Positions 43,901 to 57,688 of a DNA stretch of 64,000 bases are shown in pieces. A model generated the notes under the pieces. That model saw nothing but the letters and a program-made list of their open reading frames with translations, made no database searches and had not been told where the DNA came from. Origin of the DNA: Selaginella tamariscina (Eukaryota; Streptophyta; Lycopodiopsida; Selaginellales; Selaginellaceae). The stretch covers positions 1,094,001 through 1,158,000 of the forward strand of contig PUQB01000007.1 in assembly GCA_003024785.1 (NCBI GenBank), written 5' to 3'. The first letter of the stretch is position 1, and each line of letters opens with the position of its first letter. The position numbers and the translations under genes are program-made.

Positions 43901-45080
43901 GTATGTCACACCCTAAGGGTTTCACAACCCTTGTGAATGCAATAAAAAGATGATCAAGTCCCTTATCCTATATTCCAAATAAGATCCACTTGCCTCATAA
44001 GCCATTTGAATATGAGTTGCATAAGCCTCACACTCTTCAACTATAAAGAAAGCATGTAGGGTTTAAGTTAGTAGAGAACATTAGCAAAAGATTTTTTTAT
44101 CATAATTTCTAATAACGGTTTAGAGTGCAGCCAAGTCAAAGTGGATTAACTATTATCAAATTTTCAGAGGCTTAAAATAGAAGCATCACCAGCAAAGATT
44201 CATGAAAAAGGTATTAAGTCAACAAAAATGAAAATAAAGAATTGAGCAATACCTTCATTCTATGGCAATGTCCCCAACAATGACCATGGTAGACATAATA
44301 TGTTGCTATAAGTTCTAGGTTGATGACTTCAAATGCCTGTGCAACTCTAGGGATTATACTAACTGTAATGTGTGTGGCCAAGTACATGCCTACAAACTGA
44401 AGAGCATCACCAAACCTTACAATATCTAGGTGCGATAAGCTATTGTCTACAAGATAGTGAGGAGATCCAAGATCATCAGCCTCTTCTCACAAATTTGTTT
44501 ACGAATTTGGTTTGTGACGCTCGTTAATTAGGACCCTTAACTTGTTGTATGCCTCATCATGTTTTGAACAAGGGTTTAAATAAGTAATTGCTTCTTTACT
44601 CAATTGATTAATGAGAATATGACAAGAATCTTAACACCTTTTGCTGGTCCACACCTTCGTCAAAGAAGGACCTACACATATCTTCAATGTCACAAACAGC
44701 CAAGTCATGTATATGCCAACACTGGGATGTACAATATTAACTTGTCTTTAATATCCATTGTCCCAACAACTAGCACAACCTTTTGAGAAATAGTTATTGT
44801 GAAGGAGGATGTAATCTCAAAGAGCTACTAGCTCATGGTGAGGGACCAGCTCTTTTTGCCAGAGTGGCAATTCATTTCTTTGCCTTGGTTTTTAATGCAA
44901 ACTCCACCTTCTTTAGTTGCCATAACAACAATGGTAAGTCATCGATGTGCTATTTGTGTAGGGTTGCCTTTCAAGCCAAGATTTCTCTCTCCGAAAAGTC
45001 TAACCAGAATGGGACATTCTGCCACTGGAATGAAATCAAGGAAGACGTCTTCTTGCTCCACATGTGAGGAGAGCTGATGT
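43901..45080 (-). pseudogene. Eroded multi-exon gene, unrecognised
   Basis: Several minus-strand stretches look coding and are bordered by splice-like sites. In transcription order: LVRLFGERNLGLKGNPTQIA (about 45010), LKKVEFALKTKAKK, MDIKDKLILYIPVLAYT, LAVCDIEDMCRSFFDEGVDQ (about 44690), DEAYNKLRVLINERHKPNS, SLSHLDIVRFGDALQFVGMY then LATHITVSIIPRVAQAFEV and HGHCWGHCHRMK|GTATTG (44255), and EECEAYATHIQMAYEASG (about 44010). Stops and frame changes separate them. I do not recognise the family; the wording is too specific to be chance open frame. Confidence 0.4.
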
Positions 45081-45293
45081 GGTTCTTTCAAAGTTTGATG
45101 GTTGTGCTCCAAGTAATCTCATGAGCCACCACAAACATACTAGAATGGTGATTTCAAATAACTTTCAAATATAAGTTATACACACACAGGCTCCTTTATA
45201 ACTGTGACTTACAAGAACCACCTAATCAAAGCAATATGCACTTACAATTTGTATATCTCTTAGAAATTAATTTAGAAAAAAGAAAAGAAAGTA

Positions 45294-45324
<31 letters not shown>

Positions 45325-46070
45325 GTTTATATGGTATGTAAAAGCACATATAAATATATAATATGTGTACAACTATGTATACGATTGTAAAGAATAACCA
45401 TAATGGGTACATCTAGTTATGATTATGTAAAACTAATATAATATTCTATGCATCTTTTACCTTATATTATATTCGAGTGCAATCTATAGTTTTGTATAAA
45501 CAATATACAATGCTTTGTAATCTTGGAGTCATGAAATGTTTAAAGTTAGTAATGCTCTTTTTTTTCCTTTCCTGTTTTTAAATTCTTATAAATAAATAAA
45601 TTAAATAAATATTTAATTTATCAATTAAATTCCACATTATAATATAAATTTTTTATTAACTTGTTCGCTTAGTCACAATCGTTTCAAATTTCAAACTTCT
45701 ATATATTGTGTTTACCAGCAATTAAGTAAATTCAAATAAAGTTTTAAAGCACAGTCTTAAACTCGCAGAGGTAATTCAACATCTTCCTGCTTCAGTTTTA
45801 AAGTAGATTAAATAATTATGAATATATTCCTTAAACCCTAGTCGATGTGCAACTATTTATTTTAGAAAAACGTATTAATTTATTTGGAAGTATAAAGTAG
45901 CACACGGTTATGTATATACTACATAATGACACATGGATGCCAATGCAAGATGTCGCAGGTGTGCCCATCTATAATATTCTTAGTTATAGTCTACTTAATT
46001 ATATCGATATATGCTTATATACACAAAAGTCCTGTGTCTCCATAAATAGACATAAATAGAGGTGTCATGG
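45081..46070. other. AT-rich spacer, no gene seen
   Basis: No supported gene. A (TA)n microsatellite lies at about 45296-45320. Confidence 0.5.
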
Positions 46071-49050
46071 GCGCTATGTATAAATTTTCAACCCACGTGA
46101 GTCGATCTTCGTGAACACCTTTGCTCCTTGCAGCCGATCGAGAAGTTCCGCGATCAATGGCAACGGGTACCGGTTCAAAATGGTGACTTGATTAAAACCT
46201 CTGTAGTCCACAACCAAATGTAAGCTCCCATCTTTCTTCTTGATAAAGAAAATAGGTGCTCTTGTAGGAGACTTTGAGTGACGAATGAAGCCGGGTGCCA
46301 AGTTTTCCTTGATGTACTGACGAAGAACCTTTAATTCTGTAGGCCACAGTGCATAAATCGGTCTGAACGGTGGAGTCTTTCCTTCTATAAGATCGATAGG
46401 ACAGTTGTAGGACCTGTGAACATGAAGAATTGCAGCCTTATGCTTGTCAAAAACGTTATGAAAGGAGTGATACTTGGATGACAGGGAAGAAGGAGGAGAA
46501 GAAGAAGGAACAGGAGAAGGATATTAAAAAATAGGGGAGTCAGATACAGGAAAGGTAGAAGAGGACGTAGGAGTTACTTGGAAGGCAAAATAATGAAAAG
46601 GAGCAGGATCAGTGGCAAGTTCATGCATGGTAGTGGTAAGAACTCGGAGAGGAGAAGGAGGGAGTTGTGATTGAAAAAAGGAAGGATCTTAGGGGGTGAA
46701 ACAAAAGAAGAGTAATGAAAAGAGGCAGGATTGGAAGAAACATGTGTAGATGTTGACAAGTGTACAGGATTGGAAGAATCCTGTACAGAAGTCCGTGGAT
46801 GCACAAGAGTGAGGAGAGCCTGTGAGTGTGCTGATGAACCAATAGGAGGTGGATCCTGTTAAGGAGGAACCTTCGACACTGATACAAGATTGGAAGAACC
46901 CTGTATAGGAATTTGCGAACTTACAATAGTGGAGAGAGCCTACGGATGTCCTAAGGAACTAACATGAGGTGAATCCTGTCGAAGAGGAGTCTTCAACACT
47001 GATACAGGAATAGACACGGCTAATCATGTAGCTTGTACTGCCTCAAACACTAAGGATGTATCCTGCACATAAGAAGGTACAGGATTGATCTTGGTTGTCG
47101 GAGAGGAAAACATGAGCGTCCTAGACCTTCAATCGATCTGAGGATTTGCAACAACGAACCATGGCATGCCCAAAATGATGGGAGTCGACAGAGTCTTGAT
47201 CAAGTTAAAGGAAATTGAACTGTTGAATGCACCATGACTAAAAGAGAGAGGTTTGGTAGCATGGGTAACTGCACCAGAAGTAATCAAACGACCATTGGCC
47301 ACCTCTATAGGAACTGCACGCTTCAACTTCACCATCGGAATGCTATGTTGAGTTGCAAAAGTGTCATCCATGAAGCATGCATTTGCATCAGTGTCTAACA
47401 GGGCAAACTCTTTGAGCTCTCGATTATTGAGATGAATGTGTACAGGAAACTTTAGTGATAGAATGGTATGAGCAGCACCAATGGAGAGCCTGCACCTACG
47501 TCCAACTTCGTGGCTCCTAGACGAAGTGAACATTGAAGTTTTTCGACTGAACTTCAGCTTCAACTTCATGCGTCTTGAACTTCCTGGCTTTAATAGGACA
47601 TTCGCCGCCTTGTGTCCTGCTTCACCACAATACAAACATAGATTCTCACTGTGGCAATGTTGCTTCTCAGCAGCGAAAAGTGAGCCACGCTTGTATTTCT
47701 CAACCTCCATAGTAACTACTCCAGAAGGTGTCGCAGGAGTATGTACCACAGCTGCAAGATTGGTTTGTAGGAACTGTTGACGGGATTTTTTCTGACGACA
47801 CTGAAATAAGCGGTTGTCGCAGCCAACGGCCTGTTGTATGATCTCCGCTAATGTTTGGGCATCCGGTAACGTAAGGAGAAGGTCCTTCACGTCATCCCTC
47901 AACCCAAAACGAAAGTGTTCAATCAATGCAGTCTCGTCCATGGAATGTTCGTGCAAAGTTGCTGAAATTCAGATGCATAAATAGAAGCTGGTCGAGATCC
48001 TTGTGTGAGCTTTCATAACTTCGTGCATGCGAAACGGTACTTATCGAGATCTCCAAAGCAAGCTTCAAAGGCAGCCACGAAACCTTCAAAGTCTTTCATC
48101 AATGGGTCGTCATGTCCAGCAAAGGGGCAACCCAAGCTCGTGGAGATCCAACTAGTAGGGATGCCAAAAGGCCAACCTTTTGTGCATCAATCGAGTAGCG
48201 GCGTGGTTGCATGCGGATCAAAAGCCTGATCGATTCAGGAACCCTTGAAAATCAGCAACTTTTCCGGCATGCTGATTTTTGGTTCCGAAGAAGTGTTCGA
48301 TGGAGAGGAAACCATGGATGCTTGAGAGAGAGCCTACACAACAGCCTTGAAGGATGCATCAGCAGTTGCATGTGCCGTGCTGGTGGAACCTTGCAGATCT
48401 GTGACCACTTGGCGCAAAGTGGCTAGCTCATGAAGCAATATTTGGTGCTTGCGTTGAAATTGCTCAAAATCGGCCTTGATCTATGAAAGAAAAAAGGAAA
48501 AAACGAAGGAGAAGAATTAAGGATAAAAAAAATAGTAGCTGGAAATCGGAAAGTATGAAAGGAGTTACTATCAAACTGTCAAGCCACGATCCAGTAACAA
48601 AAAGTGAGCATGATTCCAAGAACAAAGAAGCTTGACTTAGAAGCAGGACAGGGAGCAGAACAGGAATTAGGAACCAGGAACAAGACAAGAGCAGGAGGCA
48701 AGAAGCAAGACAAGACAAGATTGATCTTAGAAAGACTAGTGTTGATAGTAACTGATTGTACAACAATTAGGTCGGAGCTTTTATACTCACAACTCCAAGT
48801 TAATCTGGTCATGAGTCTAATCTGGTCATGAGCTGAAATAGTGACCCTTATCCTCTAGGCATATCTTGTAGTATATCCTATAGGCATGTCCTATAGGAAT
48901 ATCCTGTAGGTATATCCTACAGGCATATCATGTAGGTATATCCTATAGGCATATCATGTAACCCGTATCCTGTATCCTGCATCCTGTATTGGGTCGACAA
49001 TGGCTTCCCTGAAGTTGCCCTGTAGTGTAGTGCAGCACTCTTCATTTCCA
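46071..49050 (-). mobile_element. Ty3/gypsy fossil: LTR, gag, protease, start of RT
   Basis: Minus-strand element end. From right to left: LTR (about 48590-49050) with a TATAAAAG box near 48780 and a pyrimidine-rich downstream part, gag (about 47600-48460), a zinc knuckle (LCLYCGEAGHKAAN), a protease region (about 47130-47450; LILGMPWF-like end reads IILGMPWFVVANPQ), a low-complexity Ser/Pro/Leu stretch (46470-46850) and the start of reverse transcriptase (RAPIFFIKKKDGSLHLVVDY). The rest of pol and the other LTR are absent. Old, with several breaks. Confidence 0.8.
48856..48980. repeat. Minisatellite with palindromic core
   Basis: About eight units of 14-16 bases near TCCTATAGGCATA. The core TCCTATAGGA is self-complementary, so single strands could fold. 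It lies in the LTR part of the gypsy fossil. Confidence 0.75.
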
Positions 49051-50835
49051 TTTCTTAATGTGTTCCCAACTTAGTGCCTTTTCTTCACATTTTCCTATTG
49101 CAAATTAGTCAAAACACATACACCTATTGAATTGTTGGTATGTGTTTTGTCATATGTACATACATACATCATATGTATGCTATTATAATGTACCATTTTG
49201 AACTTTGTCTAACCCCACTGGGTTATTAACAAGTTTTTTAATGGTTGTAGCCAAAGTACAACTACTCTTATAAGGAAAAACCATGGTCATGTGCGGTATT
49301 TTTCGCAATTCCAGTTGTTATTACCAAGTGCATATTTACATATGAACTACTACATTTTGGACATGCATACTTGAGCGTGACTTGGTGATAGGTTTTAATT
49401 AAGAATTAACATTTTAAATAATGCATAATCATATTAGTTGCATAGTTAGCAGAGTGCCCATTGTAATTAATGCTTGATGATGTTTTAACAATAGAATTTA
49501 AATGAATTCTTATTTATAATTATCATTTGATTACAAGTCTCATTTCTTTTTAAAATTTATTATCTTATTTTAGGTCATGGCAAAACCAAGTAAAGGAATT
49601 GAACAACATAAACATACTTTAGTTAAGCTTTGTAGAAGATAACAAATAGCAAAACAGCTCGTTGATTTATGGGAGTTTAACTTTTGGCTTAGAAAAGGAT
49701 ATTCAAATGGATATATACATTTGTATATTTCAATATATTATAATATTTTTAAAGTAGTATAAACATGTAAACATATTGCATGTGTTCTTGATAAACATCT
49801 TGAAGATATCATATGTTTTATGTATGCACATCATTTTGTTTAATTTGCTCTATAAAATAATTGAAGTCAATATTAATACTACAAAGATTTTTAAAATTGT
49901 AGGGATAAATCTACATGGGATTCAAAATCTAAAAAGAGCACATTCTTTTTTAATCATAATGTTGATGTTAAAGTTGTTCTATTACAAATGGTTGTTCATA
50001 AAAGAGGTTAATAAGATACTCAATATCAACCACAAAATTATAAAAGAGGAGGCAAAAGATTGTCAATAATGGGTTGAAATGGGTTGGATGGAAAAGAAAG
50101 AAAAGAAGTGATGCTATAACATAAGTTGAGTGGCTAGACATCCAACTGTTTTAAGAACATAACACTAAACCTTTACCAAATAGAAAAACATCATCAATTG
50201 CAAAGGTCAACTAGATCATTCTTTGCACTACTTAGAGATTAGTTAGGTTCACAATCATTTATTCATTTATTATTTGTTTGTAGGCTTTCATTTCATTTGT
50301 ATTCTCTTCATTTAGTTTCTCATTTCTTTAGTCCGAAAACAAAGGGTCTATATCATTTCATATATATATATATATAGCATTGTGTTTGCATATGATACCA
50401 TTGTGTGTATTTGTATTTATGTGTGTGAGAGAGATATTAATTGGTTAGTGATGAACAAAGTTAGTTTAATTTAGTTAGCACTTCATATATATAAAAAACA
50501 CTTGATGTTCTAGTATATGGGAGTATAATATATGGGCTTCACTTGGATTGATGCATTTTTCAAGTGTTTTGGTGTTTATGCCTTTCTCAAGTGTTCAATC
50601 ACTGTCTATGGCCTTTTCAAGTGCTATTAAGCATTTGTTCCTTCTTTTTTGTTGCACACATTTCATTGAAGTAAGCTTGGCAAGTGTGTATACCACTTGA
50701 TTACTTTATTTAACTACATGACACTCATATAACTCAACTTTTCATGTTGTAGTAATTTAGTATTTATTTACAAGTCGAACTTCTACAATTAATTGAGGCA
50801 AAACCATTACATAGTGAACATTGATTTAGAAGTTT
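49051..50835. other. AT-rich spacer, no gene seen
   Basis: No supported gene. The frame at 49776-50069 is AT-driven with Ile/Leu/Lys bias and no family feature. A (TA)n tract lies at about 50363-50376. Confidence 0.5.
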
Positions 50836-51185
50836 TTCAGCTTGACTGTCCCTTTTATATGAAGAAAACTAATTTCGGCGTGACCGTCCCTTTTATGTGA
50901 AGAAAACTAATTTCGGCGTGAATGTCCCTTTTATGTGAAGAAAACTAAGGAGTTCATAGGTTGTTGTTGCTTGTATCATGTTAGAATGAACTTGATGTGG
51001 GTTGCCCTTTATAAATGGAGTATCAGAGTTCTTACCTAGTGCCATGCGGAGTGTCACCAAGTACGACCATCCCTTTTATGTGAAGAAAACTAAGGAGTTC
51101 ATAGGTTGTTGTTGCTTGTATCATGTTAGGATGAACTTGATGTGGGTTGCCCTTTATAAATGGAGTATCAGAGTTCTTACCTTGT
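50836..51185. repeat. Nested direct repeats
   Basis: Three units of about 38 bases sharing GTCCCTTTTATGTGAAGAAA (50848-50950) run into a larger direct repeat of about 115 bases with a 145-base period (50926 and 51071). The larger unit contains TTCATAGGTTGTTGTTGC and AATGGAGTATCAGAGTTCTT. It leads into the LTR-like repeat. Confidence 0.8.
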
Positions 51186-53720
51186 TGCTAGGTAAGCACC
51201 TCTATGAGAAAACAGACTATTCAACTTGCTTTCATGTGGAAGCCCATGTAGAAACGGAACAAGGAACCAAACTTGGTAGTTCAAACCATCCAGCAAACCC
51301 CTAAGGTCTAACCCCCAACACCCACTCCCAAGAACATACTTGTTCATGAGTTGGAAGATGCTTGAGCACTAGTCCCTAGCGTGACATAACCAAGGCAGCC
51401 ATAGCACATGCCTTGGCTACTAACTTGTTTGGGATAGGACATGCACCCAACTATGTGTTAGAGTCTAGCTCTTGACTTTAGCAAAAGCTAATGTTAAAAG
51501 TTAACCTAACATCTAATTGTGATGTGCCCTATGTTGTGCGATCTTCCATGCTTGAAAATAAGTAACAAGAGTCGATAAAGTGAGTGTGTGAACACACTAA
51601 GTCGATATTTCAATGATGTCCCAAAAAGATATTGTGTAGCGCCTTCAACTCTTAACTCATGATGAGTTATGACACCAAAGCAGCCCCCCATTTTTAAAAA
51701 TTAGGTAAGTGGGTTGGCATGGAATCTCCATGCCATATGCTATTCACTTAAACAAAGAACTAACCCTAGCCTTTAACTACCAACACCTCTAAGACTTCTG
51801 GAGAGGTTTTATAATGAGTGAGTACTAACTTAAGTAAAGTTTACTCTAGCCCTGATGACTTAGATTGGCCAAACCCAAACCTTCAATTCCTAAGTGCATT
51901 ATAAAGATTGTGTCTACGCCTCAATTGTTCCATAAGTATGTTATCAAGTGTAAAGTCAAGGGTTGTGTTGTGTGAAAAGTAGAAACTATGACACTCTTTC
52001 CCCTCAAGAAGAGTCAGTGACCTCGTTGGCAACAAGAACTCTAAGGTTGGGTATGGTTAATGAAACATCTTTACAAAAGCAATACAATACCTCCTTATGT
52101 AGAGTCAAGTGGTTGTTTGGCATTAATACCTTGTGTGAGCAATGCTAAGTCTTCAAAGATGACCTCAAGAATTTTAATTAGATGCCTAAATAGGCATGAG
52201 ACCTATGGTCTCACCCTAAGTCCCTTAAAATGACTATCCTTCTAACTTAAAGGATAATTCGAGTAGACTTTAGGATCTTGCTATAAGAGACCTAAACATG
52301 CTCATGCCCTACACTAAGGAGATACCCCCATGACATAGCTAAGGCATCATGACTTACCCCTTGAGAAATCGCCTTCATCCGAGAGTACAACCTCTTTAAG
52401 ATGACAAGCGCTACCCTGACCCATGACTAATCCTTAAGGGTTTGAGTGGCCAAGTCATACCTTGGACCTAGGGCTAGTACTTAATGAGGACACAAATGTG
52501 TGCCGTAAGTAAACACAAGTATTCTACTAAGCAAACTTCCTAAGGCTAAATTTGAATAACCTTAAGTACATGACCTCACGAAAAGGGCTCCTATTAATGT
52601 CCCAAGGAGAACACCCCTTAGCCAAGTGTGCCAATAGCACACTTAGTTATGACACCTAACCTCCCTTAAGCTGATGCCTAAGGCTTAGCACCCTGATGTG
52701 AAATCAAGTACACCTACTTAGTAGAGTATTCAACCCTTGGCATTAAGCCCTTAAGACAACTCCAAAGGATGTGCCTTGGGCATTGTAATGTGTGCTATCT
52801 AGCCTAGTGTTATATCTTCATGTGACACTATTTCTCAAGATGTGGAATATCTCGTCATAACCCTTAGATTCAAAAGTTACACATGGTGCCACGAACATGG
52901 CTCTCAAATGCCAACTTTAAAACCGCTCTGTGAACCTTTAAAAACTTGGTAAAGAGAACATGTCAGTCAATATCCCATGCCCATAATTAGACAAGGACAT
53001 GAATGTGCCATGCTTAGTTGCGAGTGTTGCTCTTAGCTTAATGTGGAGAAGGACATGCCTTTGACCCTTGAAATGTGTAGTTTGACAAAATTATTCAGGC
53101 ATAGATTCACCAACGTTAAGGGTAGGCTACCCCGAAAGGTGGGATGTACCCCTATCATTAAAAGTTGGGGTGGCATAATAAAGGGTTATGCCAAGTTAAA
53201 ACTTGCACTAAAAGAAAAAAATGAGCTCAGTTATGAACCCAAGAACTCTCACTACATATCTTACTTAATATATTTGATAGAGCCCCTCCCCCCTCTTTAT
53301 TTTCTTGTTTTGTAAAGTGGACTAGCACGAAAATGGGAATACACTTAGTGAGTTTTAACCTAATGACCCATTGACCCATAAACCATAACCTAAGGGGTTT
53401 AGGGCGTGGGGTTAGGAAATATTAGGGTTAAGTCAACCTTAAGGGTGTTTCTACCCATATTTAACATGTTGAACTCATCAAAACTAATCAATAACCCAAC
53501 CAGGATAAAAAAAACAAGAATAAGAATTTTCTAGATGGAAGTGCTAACTTCACCTAGAATTTCTTACAAATACCTAATGATACCTGGTCGGACCATCACT
53601 AAATACCCAAGTGCACTAAGTGGACATGTTTTTTCTATACCTAGAGCTTATTAACATAATTCAATAAGTAACAACAGTTAACTTCAAAGTAAAAGTAAAG
53701 GTTATAGTTAAAAATTATGA
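51186..53720 (-). mobile_element. Long LTR-like repeats, chromovirus family
   Basis: The part 52290-53720 aligns with 62636-64000 (landmarks TTAAGGGTTTGAGTGGCCAAG and the GGTGTTTCTACCCATAT stretch). The part 51186-52290 has related blocks, suggesting LTR sequence in more than one copy. The integrase end to the right (54290-55085) would place this as a 3' LTR of a minus-strand element. Confidence 0.6.
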
Positions 53721-55084
53721 CATCATTGGGGTATCCTATTGAACTTGATAGGAATAGCCCCAACCAAACACCCCAGAGCTATTGCTCTTGTGACCTAGTA
53801 AAGGAACCACCCGTACCAGAGGGAAAATGCAAAATAACTCGTGTTCAAGTTCATTTGCTAGTTTGTCCTAGTAATATATTTGATGTTTCATTAGCTAATA
53901 TCTTTATTTTTCAAAGGCTCCTAGCTATGACTACTTAGCAACTTGAACGATTATAAAAACATAACGACTTTTATTGATTTGTAAAACCAATACAAGTTTG
54001 CTTTCACTAAAACTCCTCAATTGCACCTTTGGCATTTTCTAAATTTACAAGGGGTTCCTAAGTAGCTTTGCAATGTGGATACCCCTAACCACCTAAAAAC
54101 AGTAACCGTGTTAAGACATGACATTACTTACTTGACAATATATTCTTGTATCTGCCATCAAGCATTTTGAGTGATTCTACAGTCATGAACACCCAATATT
54201 GCTTTGACCTCATATCCGGCTTCTTGTCAACCACCACTAGAGCAAGTCTCAAGCTTTCATATCGAACTAGGTATGCTTCATCACGTCAAAATAGCTCAAG
54301 CAAACTGATATGGAACACATTATGAGTTGCACCAAACTCTTTTTGGCAAATATGCTTTATAAGATACTTCTCCAACTCGTTGTAGGATTCGTAAGGACCC
54401 ACATATCGAGGCACAAGTTTATTTGATAAAGTTTTGGACAGTCTCAGATTCCTTGTGCTTAAGAATACAAAGTCCCCACTTGAAATTGTAAATCCCAACG
54501 ATGACTATTGTACAACTTTCAATAATGTCCCTAGGCCTCAATGAGAGCTTGTCGTGCTCATTGTTAAGTATGTTGCAAAGTCAAGGTGAATTTGCAAACT
54601 GAAGAAACTTACACTTCATCTCCACTCGAGGATTTACTAATGCTTGAGGACAACCTGACCTTCCCATCAAGATTTCCCATGGACTATAACCTAACTTAGT
54701 GTGTGCTGGATTATTGTAGCACATTTGGGCAGTATTCATATATTCAACCCAATCAAGTTGATTTGCTAACACGAAATGTCATAAATAGTCTTTAACTTGT
54801 TAGTTCAGTCTCTCAGTTTGACCATTTGTTTGAAGATGATATATGCTATACTAAACTTGAGTGTGGTACTGAATAGTTTGAACAATACTCCCTAAATTTT
54901 TTTAGGATCCCTATTTAAGATCATCGTTTTTGGCATTCCACAACTCAAATAACTTTATTGGAAAATAATTTGGCCGAATGCCGAGCATTTACTTCATTAA
55001 CAATTGGAATGAAATGCACTGTCTTGGAAAAGCAATCCACCACAACCATCAACACCGAACTTTGCTAACCCTATTACAAAGTAA
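53721..55084 (-). mobile_element. Ty3/gypsy fossil: integrase end
   Basis: Minus strand has integrase core sequence (YNNPAHTKLGYSPWEILMG, about 54640-54720) and integrase C-terminal sequence (SGDFVFLSTRNLRL, VPRYVGPYE and HNVFHISLLELF, about 54286-54480). Earlier pol and gag are absent; the F-box duplication begins directly on its right. Old and broken. Confidence 0.75.
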
Positions 55085-55542
55085 AGAGTGAAACTTTGAA
55101 TAGACGTACGTACTTATGTATTCTATTTCTAATTTGTTTGTGTTCAATATCAAGTATTGGATAGTATTAATTAGATTAGTATTTTAACATGCATTGAATA
55201 ATCATTCAATCGTGGTAAGCTAGCACTTTATGTTACAAGTATAAGCTGGTGTACAATACATATTATGTTTGAGGTGTTCAAGATAAATAATACAATGCGG
55301 TTATTAATTAAATTATATATACAGCTATTTAACTAGATGAATAAGCCATCGGATCTATAATTGCATGATGCGTTTTCACGTGATATTGGCTATATAAAGA
55401 TAGGACAGAGACTTAGGTTAACCCCATATTCAGTGTTTACTTGGGTTGTTTAGGGGTGCAGTCTTGGTATAATCTACAAGGGAAATTAAGTGGCGGTGCA
55501 TCGATTAATCTTTAGTATCTCATCTTCATTACTCGCTTAATT
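55085..55542 (+). promoter_or_regulatory. Upstream region of F-box copy C
   Basis: Matches the region upstream of copy A (18202-18670, reverse complement). A good TATA box, TATATAAAG, lies at 55391-55399, about 150 bases before the ATG. Conservation in both copies shows the duplications carried a whole promoter. Confidence 0.55.
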
Positions 55543-56642
55543 ATGTCTATTTGTGTACAAGTTAATTCCTCAAAGAGGTTGATTGGTACTGAGCAAAGGG
55601 GGGATGAATATGAACACAGGGGTGAAGCTTCCATGTACAATATAACTCAGGGCGAGTTCAATGGATCTGAAGAGGTATTAGATTGCCTCCCAAATGATAC
55701 GATTGCTCACATTCTAGGGCTTGCAACAAAGTTTAAATACCAGAAATTACGTACGTTGGGTTTAGTCTGCAAGAATTGGCAAACACTCGCAAGTAGTCAA
55801 GTCAAAACGGTTAATATAAACATGCAGCATTGGAAGTTCGAATGCACAAAAGCGTGTAAGGTTCTTGAATGCTATAGTAATACCATTCAAAGAGTTAAAA
55901 TCCGAGGTAGAGATGATATGGATTGGGCACCATTGTTGGAGTCACTGCTCAAGTGTAAGTGCTTGGAAAATCTCACTATAAGTTTATATGGTCACTACGG
56001 TTGGTTTATAGATAATGACGAAGTTGTTCGTGCAATCTGTAAGAAGCTTGTTAGTTTGAAGTTACAAGGCACTTTACTACCCCACATCACTATTAGGTCT
56101 ACACGATGAAAATGCTCAACATTGATACTAATTATGAAGGAAGAAGAGGTGAAAGACAAATCAACTTAGAGTGTGTCCAATCTTTAGATTTTCTTCGCAT
56201 TCGTGATTACAGCTCGGTAATAATTAACGCCGGGGACCTCTTACACTTAGGAACGCTCAAGCTTGATGAGTGGTATTTAGGGATCAAGCTTGTCACTCCC
56301 AAACTAAAGAGCATTTCAGTTTTAGAGCTTGCTAGCATGGACGAATACCCGCTTGAGGTCCTACATAATTTTCAAGTGGATACATTGCATCTTCATGTGG
56401 AGCAGAGAGGGACACTCGTTCGAGAAGGTTGGAGAAATTTGCGAGTAAAAAAGCTTATATTTGAGGTATCAACAACTGGATATACTGGAACGATGCAAAG
56501 ATGGTTAAAGTGGGTTGAAAATAATAACAAGTCACTCGCAGAGGTGGAGGTGATTATTACATGGGACACCATAGCTAATAGAATATTTAAGAGAATTATA
56601 AAGAAATCTTTGAAGAGGGTAAGACTTACCGTTTTACCCTAG
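55543..56642 (+). pseudogene. F-box/LRR-like gene, copy C (one-base frameshift)
   Basis: Full-length copy with promoter, F-box and LRR-like domain; without the shift it would be about 366 residues. The F-box lies at about residues 44-85 (VLDCLPNDTIAHILGLATKF, LGLVCKNWQTLA). The LRR-like part matches copy B almost base for base. At about 56106 one C present in copy B (ACACGACTGAAAATG) is missing (ACACGATGAAAATG), splitting the frame into 188 and 178 residues. F-box proteins recruit targets to SCF ubiquitin ligases. The single-base difference is either a recent mutation or a sequencing error, so the gene may be live. Confidence 0.8.
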
Positions 56643-57688
56643 TAAATAAGAGATTTGGCTTCTACTTTAATAATTAGCATTATCTTTTCTCATAAATATA
56701 TCAATACAAAATTAACAAACAAAAACCTTTTAATTAATAAGCTGCATTTTACTTGTTATAATGTTTTAGAACTTATCTTTTATAATCTCATTTTATACCT
56801 CATCATATAAATTCTTTAAAAATTAGAAAGAGATTAAATATTATTATTATAAGAGATTGAGTCCACACAGTTTTAATCCACAACACATACATTATATTTC
56901 ATTTTCAAATTAGAAAGAGTGTATCATGTTATTTATAAATTATATATTCCATGGTTTTCACTTTATATTTCAAATATATTATCACATAATACGTAGTACA
57001 TATGTACCTGGTGTATTGTATAAGCACATTCATGTTTAAATTCCACCGTATCATTTTACAATTGAGATCAAACATTATTAAAATTCAAGAACTTAATCAT
57101 GAATTCTCGGCTTTAATATTTATTTTAATTTATGCTTACGGCCTTAATATTAATTATTAATTACCAAGTAAGTAATAATTTCAGCAGATATTATTCATAT
57201 AGTTGTGTATAAAATATGTTATTTAATATTTTTATTGCTCTAAGTTTTAAATCGTTGTTTTAGAAATTTTTTGTTGACATGCTTAAAATACAAAAGTAAA
57301 TGGGTCATAAAATAAAACAAAATGAGAGTAAACACAACAAGAGAGATTGAGTTAAGTATATGAACATGATGTTTTCAATATACTAGCTTCAAAGTTGTGC
57401 ATGTGCATATACATAGTTTTCTTGACTTCTTTGATCACGTCTTAGAACTTAGAACGGTGAACGAGAAGTTGGTTCACAAATGGACTCCTTCTCTCTCTCT
57501 CACACACGCACACACACATATATATCTTTGTGTGTGTGTGTGTTTATTCATATACCTTATTTGATATATACAGAAGCGTCATATGCCTTTTTGCAATTAA
57601 ATATCCACTGGAGGAAAACGTAGTTGAATAAGTTAAACCAGCGGTAGTAGAAACCAGTCACAATTTAATATTAGTAATTAAGTAGGGA
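56643..57688 (+). repeat. 3' flank of F-box copy C, duplicate of 39457
   Basis: Near-identical to 39457-40499; AT-rich, no gene. Confidence 0.85.

Noticed and set aside
47481-47780. 99-residue plus-strand frame
   Set aside because: Antisense shadow of the gypsy gag/zinc-knuckle region.
49776-50069. 97-residue plus-strand frame
   Set aside because: Ile, Leu, Lys and Asn rich as expected from AT-rich sequence; no signal or motif that I trust.
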